This document shows positions 24,291 to 34,600 of a stretch of 64,000 nt of DNA, one piece after another. The notes under the pieces are model-generated. The model was not told the DNA's origin, did not search any database, and saw only the letters and a list, made by a program, of their open reading frames with translations. Origin of the DNA: Pyrrhosoma nymphula (taxonomy: Eukaryota; Arthropoda; Insecta; Odonata; Coenagrionidae); the NCBI GenBank assembly GCA_963573305.1, contig OY754336.1, positions 2,108,001 through 2,172,000 of the forward strand, written 5' to 3'. Every line of letters begins with the position of its first letter. Within the stretch, counting starts at the first letter, position 1. Position numbers and translations under genes: made by a program.

Positions 24291-24486
24291 AAGCATAATG
24301 CGGCTTATTGCCACAAAGAAGCATCTGAAATTTAAAGCTTGGGCTGAAATACACGTTTACTTTTCGGTAAAACTGATGGAGAGGAAAGAGGATAGAACTC
24401 CAAATAAAATTACCGTATAAATTGAAGAAAGATAAAATACAAAAGGTTTACTTATTTCAAGTTGCATTACATTTTACAACAATGTA

Positions 24487-24835
24487 TTACTCTAAAGCTT
24501 TTCTTGTAAACTGATGCCGAGAGTCAGTCGGGATATTTCTATAGTATGAAAATGACCTCTCAACCTCACCCGAGGTGATAGGGCAATACTTAAATGGCGC
24601 AAGTTCTTCTGCTGTCATCTTTGGTCCTGGAGAAACCAAAGTCCCTGTTAAAATGTCTGCAATTTTCTGGACATCTTCCCAACCAGGGTTCCTTTGCAAT
24701 GCTTTCTTGAATTTTCAAATCAAGGCTTCTCCCACATCAGTTGGTATATTAATAAGTTCACTTTCCACCTTTCGAATTTTTTCCACAGCTGCCACAAGGA
24801 GTAGTTCTTTTTCCTCCAGCGATGACATGATTGAT
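24487..24835 (-). pseudogene. hAT transposase C-terminal fragment
   Basis: The minus-strand frame reads SSLEEKELLLVAAVEKIRKV, ELINIPTDVGEALI, a stop, then NPGWEDVQKIADILTG and FKYCPITSGEVERSFSYYRN followed by IPTDSRHQFT. The P-TS-EVERSFS-Y---L-D-R---T run is the hAT dimerisation domain. The catalytic part is missing, so hAT element 2 is non-autonomous. Confidence 0.75.
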
Positions 24836-25650
24836 GGTAGTTAACCAAAATTGCATCTGATAAACGTAGGATCTGCGTCGACATCGAGATTCAACTCTGC
24901 AGCTTTGGATTCGAGAATGCAGTTTGCTTCTTCATCATCCAGATATTCTGTTGCCTATAGAAAACCTACTCATGAGCCATGATGGCTTAATTTTCTTACA
25001 GACAGAATTGACATGTAGTATAAAAGAGGAGCGAAATCGGTTACAATAGTGTACCTTTAAGTGGGTGAAAAAGACGTTCGAACTGTATCAGAGGTGCACA
25101 TTATTCCTGTCACATACCTCACGTATTTCAATAATTTTATCTGCAGAGTATAATGCGGTATTTAGTCATGTTCCCCATAATATCAATACTGGCTGTGAAG
25201 GCAGAGTAACTTCGGGCAGAATCTCTTTAAACTTAGCAATACTGAGTTGTACATTCACGAACAAGTTTTTGGCAATTGAAACCATCGCATGTACGCATCA
25301 TGTAAAATGATCATAGTTGTTTTTCTACTCTTTATATAATAATAATTTGGATTGTTCTTCATGCATGTTTAATGACATTATTTCAAGCTTGATAGATTTA
25401 AAAAAAAACTGAAATAACAGACTAGCTCTGCACTAAGGAGATGTTTGGTGACGTTGAGAAGAATATTGATTTTTTAGGATCTTAAATGGCGATATTAGCA
25501 GAAAAAGGCATAAATAGGTAAAATAGGCATTTTTAGGCAGTAACAAATTGCCTTAATTTCGCCATAAATGATCCTAAATGAACTTATAACTTCATAAAAT
25601 TGGTTTCCTGAGTAAAAGAAAAAATAGGCATTTTAGGCAATGTCCTCAGC

Positions 25651-26550
25651 TTAGTCATTACACAGATTAACATTTTGGTTTTTCGCTAGCACACAAATTT
25701 CTAATTGTTCCAAAGCATTCATTTTTAGGCCTTTCGGTAACCTATGTAGAATTACAGGTTTAAAAGCACTGCTGTGGTTACACTCTAATAGATGCTGGGA
25801 AAATAGGGAATGGCCATCAGCATTTTTGAGGGAGCATTCATGCTCCTTAACACGGGATGACACTCCTCTTCCAGTTTGCCCAACATAACAAGACATACAT
25901 TCGTCACACTGTAATTGATAAACACCGGATTTCATATATCTGTCAACCTTATCCTTCCAACTATAGAGCATTTTCCCTAAAGTAAGGGGGGAATAAAACG
26001 CTGCCCTCAAATGTTTTGGCATTAAGTTACTTAATTTATATGCGAGATTACCCACGAAGGGTAGAGACCTCCATTTTTTCCCGGAAACACAAATAGAGTT
26101 GGAGGAAACTATCCCTTTAATCGCCATCTGTTTTTGTTTCGCCCTCACAATTTTTTCCACCAGTTCTATCGAGAAACCATTTGTTGTGGCAATGGAATAC
26201 ATTGTTTGGAGCTCTGTATTATAACTCTCCGGTGACAGGGGAAGGTGGACGAGACGGTGTGCCATTGCATGGAATGCGGCGTGTTTGTGGGAGAAATGAT
26301 GGGAGGAATCTTGGGGAATGATATGATCCGTGGCGGTAGGCTTTCGATAGATTGAAAATTGGTGCCTCTGTGCTGTAATTGAGACTGCCATTCACGTCCT
26401 TTTCCATCGTGAATGACAAATTATTGTGCAGATTATTTAAATTAGCGAGGAACTGATCCAACTGTCGTTCCGTTCCTGTCCAAAGGCAGATTATGTCGTC
26501 CACACACCGATACCAATAATGGACACATTGAATGAGTTTGTCTTGTTCTT
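25651..26550 (-). pseudogene. Penelope-like RT/GIY-YIG protein, truncated
   Basis: It begins within the RT palm at YRCVDDIICLW (the [YF]xDD box, C in place of V) and continues through FLANLNNLHNNLSFTME. After a frame change at about 26370 it reads FSIYRKPTATDHII, the conserved Penelope RT C-terminal box, then a linker and the endonuclease: GVYQLQCDECMSCYVGQTGR, VKEHECSLKN and LLECNH. The pairing of RT with a C-terminal GIY-YIG nuclease is diagnostic of Penelope-like elements. The 3' end of the frame is cut by hAT element 2, whose TIR supplies the stop. Loss of the RT N-terminus and the frameshift make it non-functional. Confidence 0.85.
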
Positions 26551-26966
26551 TTTAAAAAAATAGAAAACAGTATAACTTGGTGACGTTCTACTCCTCCCAC
26601 TCTCTTCCCCCGATTCACTTTCCTTCCTTTCCTCTCGTTTTTTCCACTTCACCCCTTCTCACTCTGCCATGCCCCAATCGCCCTCTCTCCCCCATTTCAA
26701 CCCCCCCCCCCCATTTTTAACTTTCTCTGGGTATATATTGTATGAACTAAGCTTCAGAATGAGCCAGAAGATGCCATATTATGGTGAACCCGGTCGCAGT
26801 TTGGAAATAAAGTGTGGAAAAGTACAACGTTTTTTTAATTAAAAATGGATATCTATCACTTCCACGAAGTCAAGCCTGAAACAATCAAATTTAGAATTTT
26901 ATTTATTTATTGACTGTTTATTTGTTCGGGATTCATTCCGCGACATTTAAATTGCAAAAAACAATA

Positions 26967-26996
26967 TTTCGCTGGTCCTCCTGCCAGCTTCATCAG
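26967..26996 (-). ncRNA. Hammerhead-like core 3' of Penelope-like element 2
   Basis: On the minus strand: CTGATGA, A, GCTGG, CAGGAGGA, CCAGC, GAAA. The CTGATGA and GAAA boxes and a 5-bp stem II match the hammerhead core; the single extra A before the stem is non-canonical. It lies about 85 bp after the endonuclease stop, on the same strand, where Penelope-like elements are known to carry hammerhead ribozymes. Confidence 0.5.
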
Positions 26997-27081
26997 GTTA
27001 ACTGAACTGATTCTTTAATCTCGTTCGTCTTAAGAATAAATTTATATATATGAGTGAGGACTCCCATTGTTGCCGGAATTG

Positions 27082-28160
27082 TTAAATTTGAAAAATTCGT
27101 TTTAGCATTCTACTCAATGTGTAACCGTCTTCTCGGTTGACGTTCTCCGGTCTTTTCGCAATTTCTATAGCCTCCCTGATTAATCTTGGGTAATAGCGTA
27201 TCTCCTTTGATACTAATTTTGTCTCCTCCAAATTGAAATTATGAGTGGGGCCGCTGAGATGGTGTTCGGCTATCGCAGAAATGCGGTAATTATTATTTTT
27301 AATTGCCCGCTGATGCTCTTGGAGGCGTATTGTTAAGGCTCTGCATGTCTGGCCTACATAAGGATGTCCACAGCTGCACAAAACTTAATACATTCCTCCG
27401 AAGAGGTACCGTGGAACCGGGTCTTTGGCTTTTAGAAGTACGTTCCCTGTCTTCGTCGCGCATGTGAATCTGCTAACTACGTTGTACTTCGATAAAATTC
27501 TGGAGATTTTCTCCGTAGTTCAAGACACATAAGGGAGAGTGGCATATGCCTTTGGCTTCTCTCTATTTTCTGTCGGGTCAGTGGGAGTTTTATTTCGGAC
27601 CACGAGAGAATTTCTTTCTTCTTTCCGTGCAGTTTTCAAGATGTAGTCACGGTGGAAACCATTTTTCTCAAATGCCCTTAATATGTGCTGCTTTTCGCCG
27701 GCGATGGAATCGGCGTCAGAGATCGTAAAATCTCGATGATACAGCGTTCTCATGACTGAGGCTTTCTGTTGAGGGTGGTGGTGCGATGTGGCATGTAGGT
27801 AGCGGTCAGTGTGGGTACATTTCCGGTACACAGAATGACCTAAGTCCCATCTTCTTTCTTCTGGACCATAACGTCTAAGAATGGAAGGCGATTGTCCTTT
27901 TATTTCCATTGAGAATTTAATAGAGTCGCTTTGTCCATTTAGATGTTGCAGGAACTTTTCCAGCTCTTCTTTTCCGTGAGGCCAGATAGCGTAGGTGTCA
28001 TCTACGTATCTTACGAATACTTTTCGTTTTTTGTCATAAGATTGTATAGCTTTTTGTTCTAATACCTCCATGAATATAGGTAGGTATCACGGGAGAAAGA
28101 GGTGAACCCATGGCAGCTCCAAATGTCTGTTTCTAGAAGGTTTAAAATAAACAGTCAACG
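27082..28160 (-). pseudogene. Penelope-like RT plus GIY-YIG endonuclease, near intact
   Basis: Reading on the minus strand: QTFGAAMGSPLSPVI (the RT A/B region box), VFVRYVDDTYAIW (YVDD active site), FSMEIKGQ, a run of basic linker, then GNVLLKAKDPVP, a stop at about 27384, and CSCGHPYVGQTCR with RLQEHQRAI and AEHHLSGP (GIY-YIG nuclease), ending in IAKRPENVNREDGYTLSRML, a common C-terminal Penelope signature. There is one frame change near 28075-28090, another in the linker and one stop. Compared with element 1 the linker and nuclease are clearly different, so two families are present. Confidence 0.8.
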
Positions 28161-28179
28161 CCACATCCGCGGAAGCCTA

Positions 28180-28495
28180 CGAGCTAATTTTATTTATATC
28201 TTGTTTGCAAAGCCGTGGAACCAGTGTTCCTCAGGAATGGACCTTAATAAAACTAACATATTTAAATGTTCTCCGGATAATCGATTTCGCACCTGAGTTG
28301 CAATTAACCCGGCGTGAGAAAATAGATATCTAAGAGATAATGTTTGGTAGAGGCAACTATAGATAAAATCCTGCTGGCTAGTTTGTATACGTGGGGATAT
28401 TCTCCCTTAATCTCCTTCCAAGCTTGCAGTGGATTGGAGTTGGACTTGCGGTCGACTGGAGGGCGGTTTACGAACTGGCGCAGCTCGATTGGCAA
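28180..28495 (-). pseudogene. hAT transposase C-terminal dimerisation fragment
   Basis: The minus-strand frame contains NPLQAWKEIKGEYPHVYKL and ASRILSIVAST, then beyond a stop NRLSGEHLN and LLRSIPEEHWF in shifted frames. This is the hAT C-terminal signature (PL-W---YP-L-LA---L-I-A-S, then NRL-----LV-L). The usual ERVFS/ERLFS stretch is altered. The rest of the transposase is gone, because only about 140 bp separate the fragment from the right TIR. Belongs to the enclosing hAT element. Confidence 0.65.
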
Positions 28496-28646
28496 AATTC
28501 AAACGCTGTAGCAAGCTAATAATTGAAAATTGATTGGCTAGAATCGATTTTTCAAAAAAAGTCGACTTCGATTAAATCTAAATTCGGAGTGTGATAATCG
28601 ATTTTCGATTAAAATCGAAATCGATTTTCCAATCCCTAGTTCGGCC

Positions 28647-29350
28647 CACTAACGTGAGTAGCAGTCAAAACCATGAAGACCCAATGCCATAGTTCCAGAC
28701 ACCAGACAGAATATATATTTATATCCATGGCCTTGTGAAGACCACCGCGCTACGCTTGTCGAGGGAGGGCTTACCCCGTACGTCGGGGTTGTTTGCAGTC
28801 CAATACCTAGCGTGAGTGGAAAAAACGGCCCCATATAAAAAGAATTTGGCTTCATCGGAAACCATAAACTAAAACAGACAAAAATATTTTTTAATCAAAA
28901 TTCGAATAAAGCAGAAAATATCGTAACGAAGCATTAAAGGACATCAAATAACATCTACCTAAATCGTGGGTTTTGGTTCAGTTTCTCGATCATCCAGCTG
29001 AAGAAGCAGACGCGTTCCCTATAGTCTCCCTCACGAAGCTCCCCAGCACCATTCTGAATTTGTACGGCTTCAGCATCTTCAGTATTTGTTGCCAGGTCAA
29101 CCTGGGGGATGTCCAATCAAAGCGCGCGGCGGTGGATGGAACGCGTGAGATGGACAGACCAAACCCATTATACTGCCTGCCTCTGCTCCAGTGAGGTTGA
29201 TATTTCAAATGGGCGACTGTTATGGTACCTCTTCTTGTGGTGTTCCACGTTGAAACAGTTTTTCTCCCTGAACTCCTCGAGCAAACGCCAAATTTGCCTT
29301 CTGTGAAGGCGGACTCGATACGATTCAATACTTTTGCTGCCCCGATTCAC
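28647..29350 (-). pseudogene. Mariner/Tc1-family transposase, N-terminal part
   Basis: Minus-strand pieces in several frames match this family in order: a helix-turn-helix region near the start (RRQIWRLLEEFREKN, TWQQILKMLKPYKFRMV), then DYRERVCFFSWMIEKL in another frame, then VSDEAKFFLYGAVFST and NNPDVRG, the SDEA block with the first catalytic Asp. The frameshifts show it is dead. The frame begins inside the last unit of the right-hand tandem array. Confidence 0.7.
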
Positions 29351-29690
29351 TTTTTGTCACCCCTGTAACCCCTGAGAATCCCTTGAAGTTCAAAGGAAGA
29401 CAAGAGGGATCTGACGGGCTTACCATCGATCTTGGCACATTTTGAAACCTATTATTCAATAAGTTTGTAGCTCCGATTAACTATCTGTCACCCCTGTGAT
29501 CTTTGACTTCTGAGTAACCCTTGAAGGTCATGGGAGGACAAGAGAAATCTGAAGACCTTACCATCAATCTTGGCACCTTTTTAAACCAATGATTCGGCAG
29601 GTTTGTAGTCCCGATTCACTATTCGTCACCTCTGTGATCTTTTACCCCTGAGTGAACGTTGAAGGTCAAGTGATAGAGAGAAAGAGAGGT
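29345..29690. repeat. Tandem array, about 136-bp unit (right arm)
   Basis: About two and a half units of the same family as 19735-20400 but in reverse complement orientation; ACCATCGATCTTGGCAC recurs 136 bp apart (29424, 29560). It abuts the start of the mariner coding sequence. Confidence 0.75.
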
Positions 29691-31560
29691 AGAAATTGGA
29701 GGAGGAGAGTAATGATCAATGAGAATTCTTTTTGGTGAAATGTATGTCTCAATTTACTCTTGCTGTATTCGTGAAGAGTCCGAGGGAAGAAATAATTCAT
29801 AAACCCATCCGTTCTACTGTGAATTTCTTACATTTTGTCGCTTTTTCTGCCCTAGCATATAGGGTTAAAATAATATCCACCGTGCCGACCTGCATTCTGT
29901 TCTCTCGAAGGAGTTTTAATAAAACGTGCCCCTTTCCTTTGTAAGTATGCCACTTTTATTAAGTTCGTGGATTTAATATTTCTGTCCAGGGTTCCATATA
30001 CTTGCAAGATACGACCCATTGAGAGTGATGCAACTACTCTCTTTTCATTTTCGTTCTATCTTCCCGACTACCAGCTTGATGTATCCCATTCCCTTTAATG
30101 CAGTGCAACAAATGTTCGGAATGCGCTTATGGCGTGACGTAAGTACATTACAGTATAGTTTCTAAAATGAAGGTCAAGCCCCCATTCAAGATGTGTACTA
30201 AAGGATTAACGTTGTTGAGGTTATGGCAGAAGCAAAACACTTGCAGTTTTCCACTCATCCTTTCAAGATGATGTACCTAGTAATATCGAAAATAGTCATA
30301 TTAAATCTCTTATTATTGAAAAATATTCAAGTGTTTTACTCCTGTCATTATGGAACGGTGCCACCACATCACACCTGAATCTGTATTTTATAGAAATTGA
30401 GGTTCTATGAAAGAGCCTCAAAGTCTTCTTACGGGTTGAATTCTTAATAAATTACTGTATCATACAAAATAATAAGATTTTGATGCTAATTCTGGAGTTA
30501 GAATTGATGATAAAAAAAATCGGGAGAGTAAGGGGAACAAGAGTGATTCTCCCTTGTGGGTAGTCGTAAATTACCCTTAAAAGTCTGTTTACTCTTAATT
30601 ATTACTTTGATTCATCTATTCAGTCACGCAGTCGAATTTGTCTTCTTCCAGGTATCTGATAATTGTGCCTTATACTTAATTCCAATTGCTCTCTAAATAA
30701 TTATAACTCATGGGGTTCATTACTGAACCCCATATGTGTCAGCATAGTGTAGCAATAGTAGTACTTCAGATTAGCGTGCTTCGACGGATAATATCATTTC
30801 GCACTTATTGTCTGCCACTTGCCGACAGGGGCAACAGCACCCAGAAAAAAATCAACGGTTACTTACACAAATTTAAGCTCTACCAAGCAAGGTTTACCTC
30901 TGGGGTTCGAACGGGAATCAGTGCTTCTATCGTGTCAGGGCGCTGCCCGTCAGAATTGTCGATATCACTGAAGGGGATTAATTTCGTGACCTCTGGATTT
31001 GTAATTTTATGTTTCCCTTTTTAAAACAAATAAAATCGTCATCCTTTCGAACTAAAGCACCGCACATTGTCACATGTTGAACATAACGCTATGATATTAA
31101 GATATATTATTAACTGGCTATAATGACTAGTGACTCGATGCTAATTTATGAATGTGATAACTTTTCATAGTTTTAGAAGAGCATTTTGTTTTTTATTCTG
31201 GGATAAGCATTTGTATGAGACACAAAATTGTTTACCATCATTTATACTTCGGTAAACATTTCACTGGGACCTTGTAGAAATTATTTCAAAAGACGCGCTT
31301 GATTTGCGCTTGATCAAAGCGCAAAAGCGGTAATCACGAAAGCGCTCACCAGGCTACAAATGGCGACCTCATTGGCAAGCCAATGGGAACGAAGATCAAG
31401 TGAGAGTTAAGAATGTCCTCCGCGTTTCGTAAATCCATGTGCTACCATTCAAACACATATTGCAATGGATTTAAATCTATATTAAGTCGACCCTGATCGT
31501 ATATATAGTCTAATTTAATCAAGAAATATCTTGGATTTGTTATTACAATCGTTAATTGTG
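29691..31560. other. Intergenic upstream of eIF3j, little recognised
   Basis: No domain-bearing frame. The last 250 bp hold a GCCAATGGG (CCAAT-type) motif at about 31378 and GC-rich spots (GCGCAAAAGCG), plausible promoter elements of the eIF3j gene. A short hairpin (ATGGGGTTCA / TGAACCCCAT) lies at 30711-30735. Confidence 0.4.
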
Positions 31561-31601
31561 TCAGAAATCGGTATATAAAGAATTATTAAACCTGGTCCAA
31601 C

Positions 31602-34600
31602 ATGGATGATGAGTGGGGTATGGATTTAATAACATATTGCCACATGTTATCACTCTTTTACTGCATGATAATAATTGGAAATGTTATTTTCTGTTGCAGA
31701 TAAAGATACTTTCGACCCAGAACCTAAGGTAACAGCCGCTGTTGATAAATGGGAAGGTGAAGACGAAGATGATGATGTGAAAGTAAGCTTAGCTAATTAC
31801 TCATTGTCGAGTGACAGCATTCTCTTGTGTGATGTCTATGTCACGTAGACCGGTTCTTGTTGTGAATGTATTATTGATTTTATCTTCTCACAGGATAACT
31901 GGGAAGATGAGGAGGAAGAAAAAGAAGAAAAGAAAGATGTAGAAAAGCAGGACGACGATGTAACGTCGAAAGCAGTTCAAGTGAAAAAATCCAAGAAAAC
32001 TTTGAGTGAAAAAATCGAAGAGAAAGAGGTTAGCTGGGGTGTATTTCATGCGCGTAAACAGATAGGGGAATTCTCAACTCTTGAGAAGGTTCATGGATTT
32101 TGAGGCTAACATATGCCAATGATTTTCGGTATTCACTAGTTATTTGTAGTCAGGCGATGGAGGCTTACTGATTGTTTATAAAACTACTGAACCAGAACAG
32201 TTAAATATTTGAAAACAATAGTATTTCGTAATTCAAGAAGTCTGATCAATACTATGTTTGTGGCTAGTTAAAGTAATCAATTCCAAAAGTGACGAATATT
32301 TAATGTTCATAGGCTTTGTTCTTTCTATTTGAGCTTGCCTAAATTCCATTTTGTTCTTACTCCTTTTTCAAAGTTTTCTAATTTCTCAAATTGTTATTTT
32401 TTGCTGGTCCTCAAATTTTAATAAACAGGTATTGAAGTGTTGGCAGTAGTTGAAGTTATTTTCAATTGCGTTTTTGTTGGCTAACTCCTCGCATGTACTT
32501 AATGAATGGTGGTAAGGTTGTACGAGTATAAGGTTATATTAAATAACTTCTGTATCGCTGGAGTAATTTTAATTTTTATTGAAACAATGGATTGGTTGTT
32601 TCCTATTAATTGAAATAGTTAACCCTTTCAGTGATCCTTATGCTGTTTGAATTGCTTTAAATTTGAAATTTTTTTTCTGATGGGGAGAACGCTTAGGTGT
32701 ACTTGAATTCAACATATGCTGCTTATGACCTGATAAATAGTACTTATGTTTTGTGAATTTATCTCTGAACTGATTATTTTTTATCATGAATAAATTGTGT
32801 TTATTTCCAGAGATTAGCTAAGGAGGAATTGGAAAAGAAAATGCTGGCCAAAAAGACTAGAGTACTTGATGACGATGATGAAGAGGAGGTGAAGAAAGAG
32901 CTCACTCCGGAAGAACGTCTGGCTGAGAAATTGCGCCAGCAAAAGCTGCAGGAGGAAGCAGATTTAAGAGTAGCACTGGAGACATTTGGTATGATCGTCG
33001 CCCCTCTTTGAGTTAAACATTATCACTGCTTACTTTCTGAAATAGATTGCCCATCCCTCCCTTTTCTGAAGAAAGTTTTTATCAATAGTTTTGGTTGTAG
33101 AAGATAAATTTTTTAGTGTTAAAATGTCAATCAGTGACAGGGCATGTGCTGTTCGGACTAGGTTATTTAATAATGATATTACTGTTATGTGATGATATCA
33201 TTCACCGTGCTCTGGAAGGAATATGGACTCTCCAGCATTATGCTTAGACTCTCAAATTCAGCTTTGCTCTGCTTATGAATCTAAAGAAAATTATGGATAA
33301 ATTCTAAAAAGGTCATAATCAGTCAACTTTAAGGGGTAGCCAAACCTTGATTAAAATCTTACACCCGTTTTAACTTAGGGCTCGACATGGAGATAAATTT
33401 TCTTTTTATTCAGTTTTCACCACGTGTGTGAAAGCTGACCATAGCTCCCACCTTTTAGTTCTCAGGATAATTCTGATGGAATATCCTTAACTATCCTAAA
33501 TGCAGATACCCATTAAAACATTTTCTGCACCCTGCTGTGGCAAATAGTGTTGTGCCGCATAATTTTCAGAAGTTGTATACATTGCGTTGCTGTATTTGGT
33601 GTTGTGCTAATGTGTTTCTTGGTAGTATATGCAGGATTTTGTGTTCCCACTTATCTGGATGAGCTAGACACATTTCAATTACACATTCTCACCATCCGTC
33701 TGACTGTAGAGAGACACAAAACTCGCTGCTGAAATTGCCAAAGCTGAATCAATTTTTGTCAAAACAAATCCTTGACAGTCAGTGCCTACAGTCGCTATGG
33801 CTAAAGAAGTTCTATGGCATAAAGCAAAAGTTAGGGGGCAAGGGAAGTGCATATGGCGCCTCGCATGCCCTTGAGCCAATAGCTTCCACTCTCTTCACCA
33901 CCGTGCTAACATTGTCACATGCCTGTAACTTTTTAGTATCCCCGAGTCTTGGTTGGTGCATTTCTTTTTGGTGACATGTATTTTAGTTTTTGGGTATGTT
34001 CTGGCAACTGTGCTCCCTCAGCTGTTCTGTCATCGGACTTCTTTTGCTGTGATGATTGTAGCAAGATTTCTCATGTTTGTACCTGCTGACATTTAAGATA
34101 TAGAATTTTCCACCAAGAATCTTTGTCCTCATTCCTTCACTTTTTCTCGGAAGATGAGATGGTTAATATCAAGGGCTTGCCTTGGATGTGACTCATGGTG
34201 CATTGTACGCTTATTGTGTATATTCTCTTGGGTGCGTTGTGCTGTGCTGCTTTTCCATTTCTCAAGACAAGTTCAAAAAGACTAGTTTGGAAGTGCAATT
34301 GGAGATCCTTAGAAGAGAAGACCTCTATTTTATGCACCTTGAATTTACATAACTTGAGAATTTGCTTTGTGACATTCAGGTGCGGGAATAGCTATAAATA
34401 TGGAAGTGCAATGACAAACTTTTTTATACAGTTAAAAAAAGGTAGTGTTCCCCTTGCAGGATAAACTTTAGCTGATCATGAATATGTTATAATAATTGAA
34501 TAAAATATTCTCGTCTTCCTCCAGATGACAGGTTCCAACATTTCCAGGTCCGACATGGCCCTTGTCATCAGGAATACTGATCCCTGAGCACTTGTTAGCA

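Larger units (their letters stand above)
24004..25653. mobile_element. hAT element 2 inserted in Penelope-like ORF
   Basis: The ends read TAAGCTGAGGACATT inward on both sides. Flanks are GTCATTAT and GTCATTAC (7 of 8 bp identical), fitting a hAT target duplication. Near each end, short AAATAGGC motifs repeat several times (24030-24085 and 25500-25640), as expected for subterminal transposase-binding repeats. Inside is a hAT C-terminal fragment and a SINE. Length 1,650 bp. Confidence 0.8.
21404..26860 (-). mobile_element. Penelope-like element 1, split and 5'-truncated
   Basis: The order on the minus strand is: an inverted terminal copy (26528-26860), a truncated RT plus GIY-YIG ORF (26550-25654), a hAT insertion, a short continuation, a Harbinger-like insertion, and the 3' terminal region (21940-21404). 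The two roughly 330-bp terminal copies (21404-21740 and 26528-26860) are reverse complements, both containing a G/C-homopurine stretch and the box CCAGAAGATGCC. An inverted partial terminal copy beside a 5'-truncated body is a known Penelope-like arrangement. Confidence 0.75.
26935..28160 (-). mobile_element. Penelope-like element 2
   Basis: A 5'-truncated but well preserved body on the minus strand: RT palm to GIY-YIG endonuclease, then a 3' region with a hammerhead-like core at 26967-26996. It sits directly beside Penelope-like element 1, in the same orientation, inside the hAT element. Its RT begins within the motif before YVDD, about 30 codons after the upstream edge. Confidence 0.75.
21021..28638. 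mobile_element. hAT element, 7.6 kb, split by nested insertions
   Basis: Both ends read TAGGGATTGGAAA inward, followed by dense ATCGAT-type motifs (TCGATTTTC, AATCGAT). Exact 8-bp copies of GTTCGGCC flank it (21013-21020 and 28639-28646), and both flanks are mariner coding sequence. Eight-base duplications and TAGGG-type ends identify hAT. Without the nested Penelope-like, Harbinger-like and hAT insertions it would be far shorter. A C-terminal fragment of its own transposase is kept near the right end. Confidence 0.85.

Noticed and set aside
30895..30965. Possible tRNA B box GGGGTTCGAACGGG
   Set aside because: No A box or T-arm pairing was found around it.
31571..31579. TATATAAAG as a TATA box for eIF3j
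   Set aside because: It lies only about 25-30 bp before the start codon, which would leave no 5' UTR; AT-rich sequence gives such matches often.
32829..33011. A free-standing 60-codon acidic/basic ORF
   Set aside because: It is exon 4 of eIF3j read through its splice donor; the last residues are intron.
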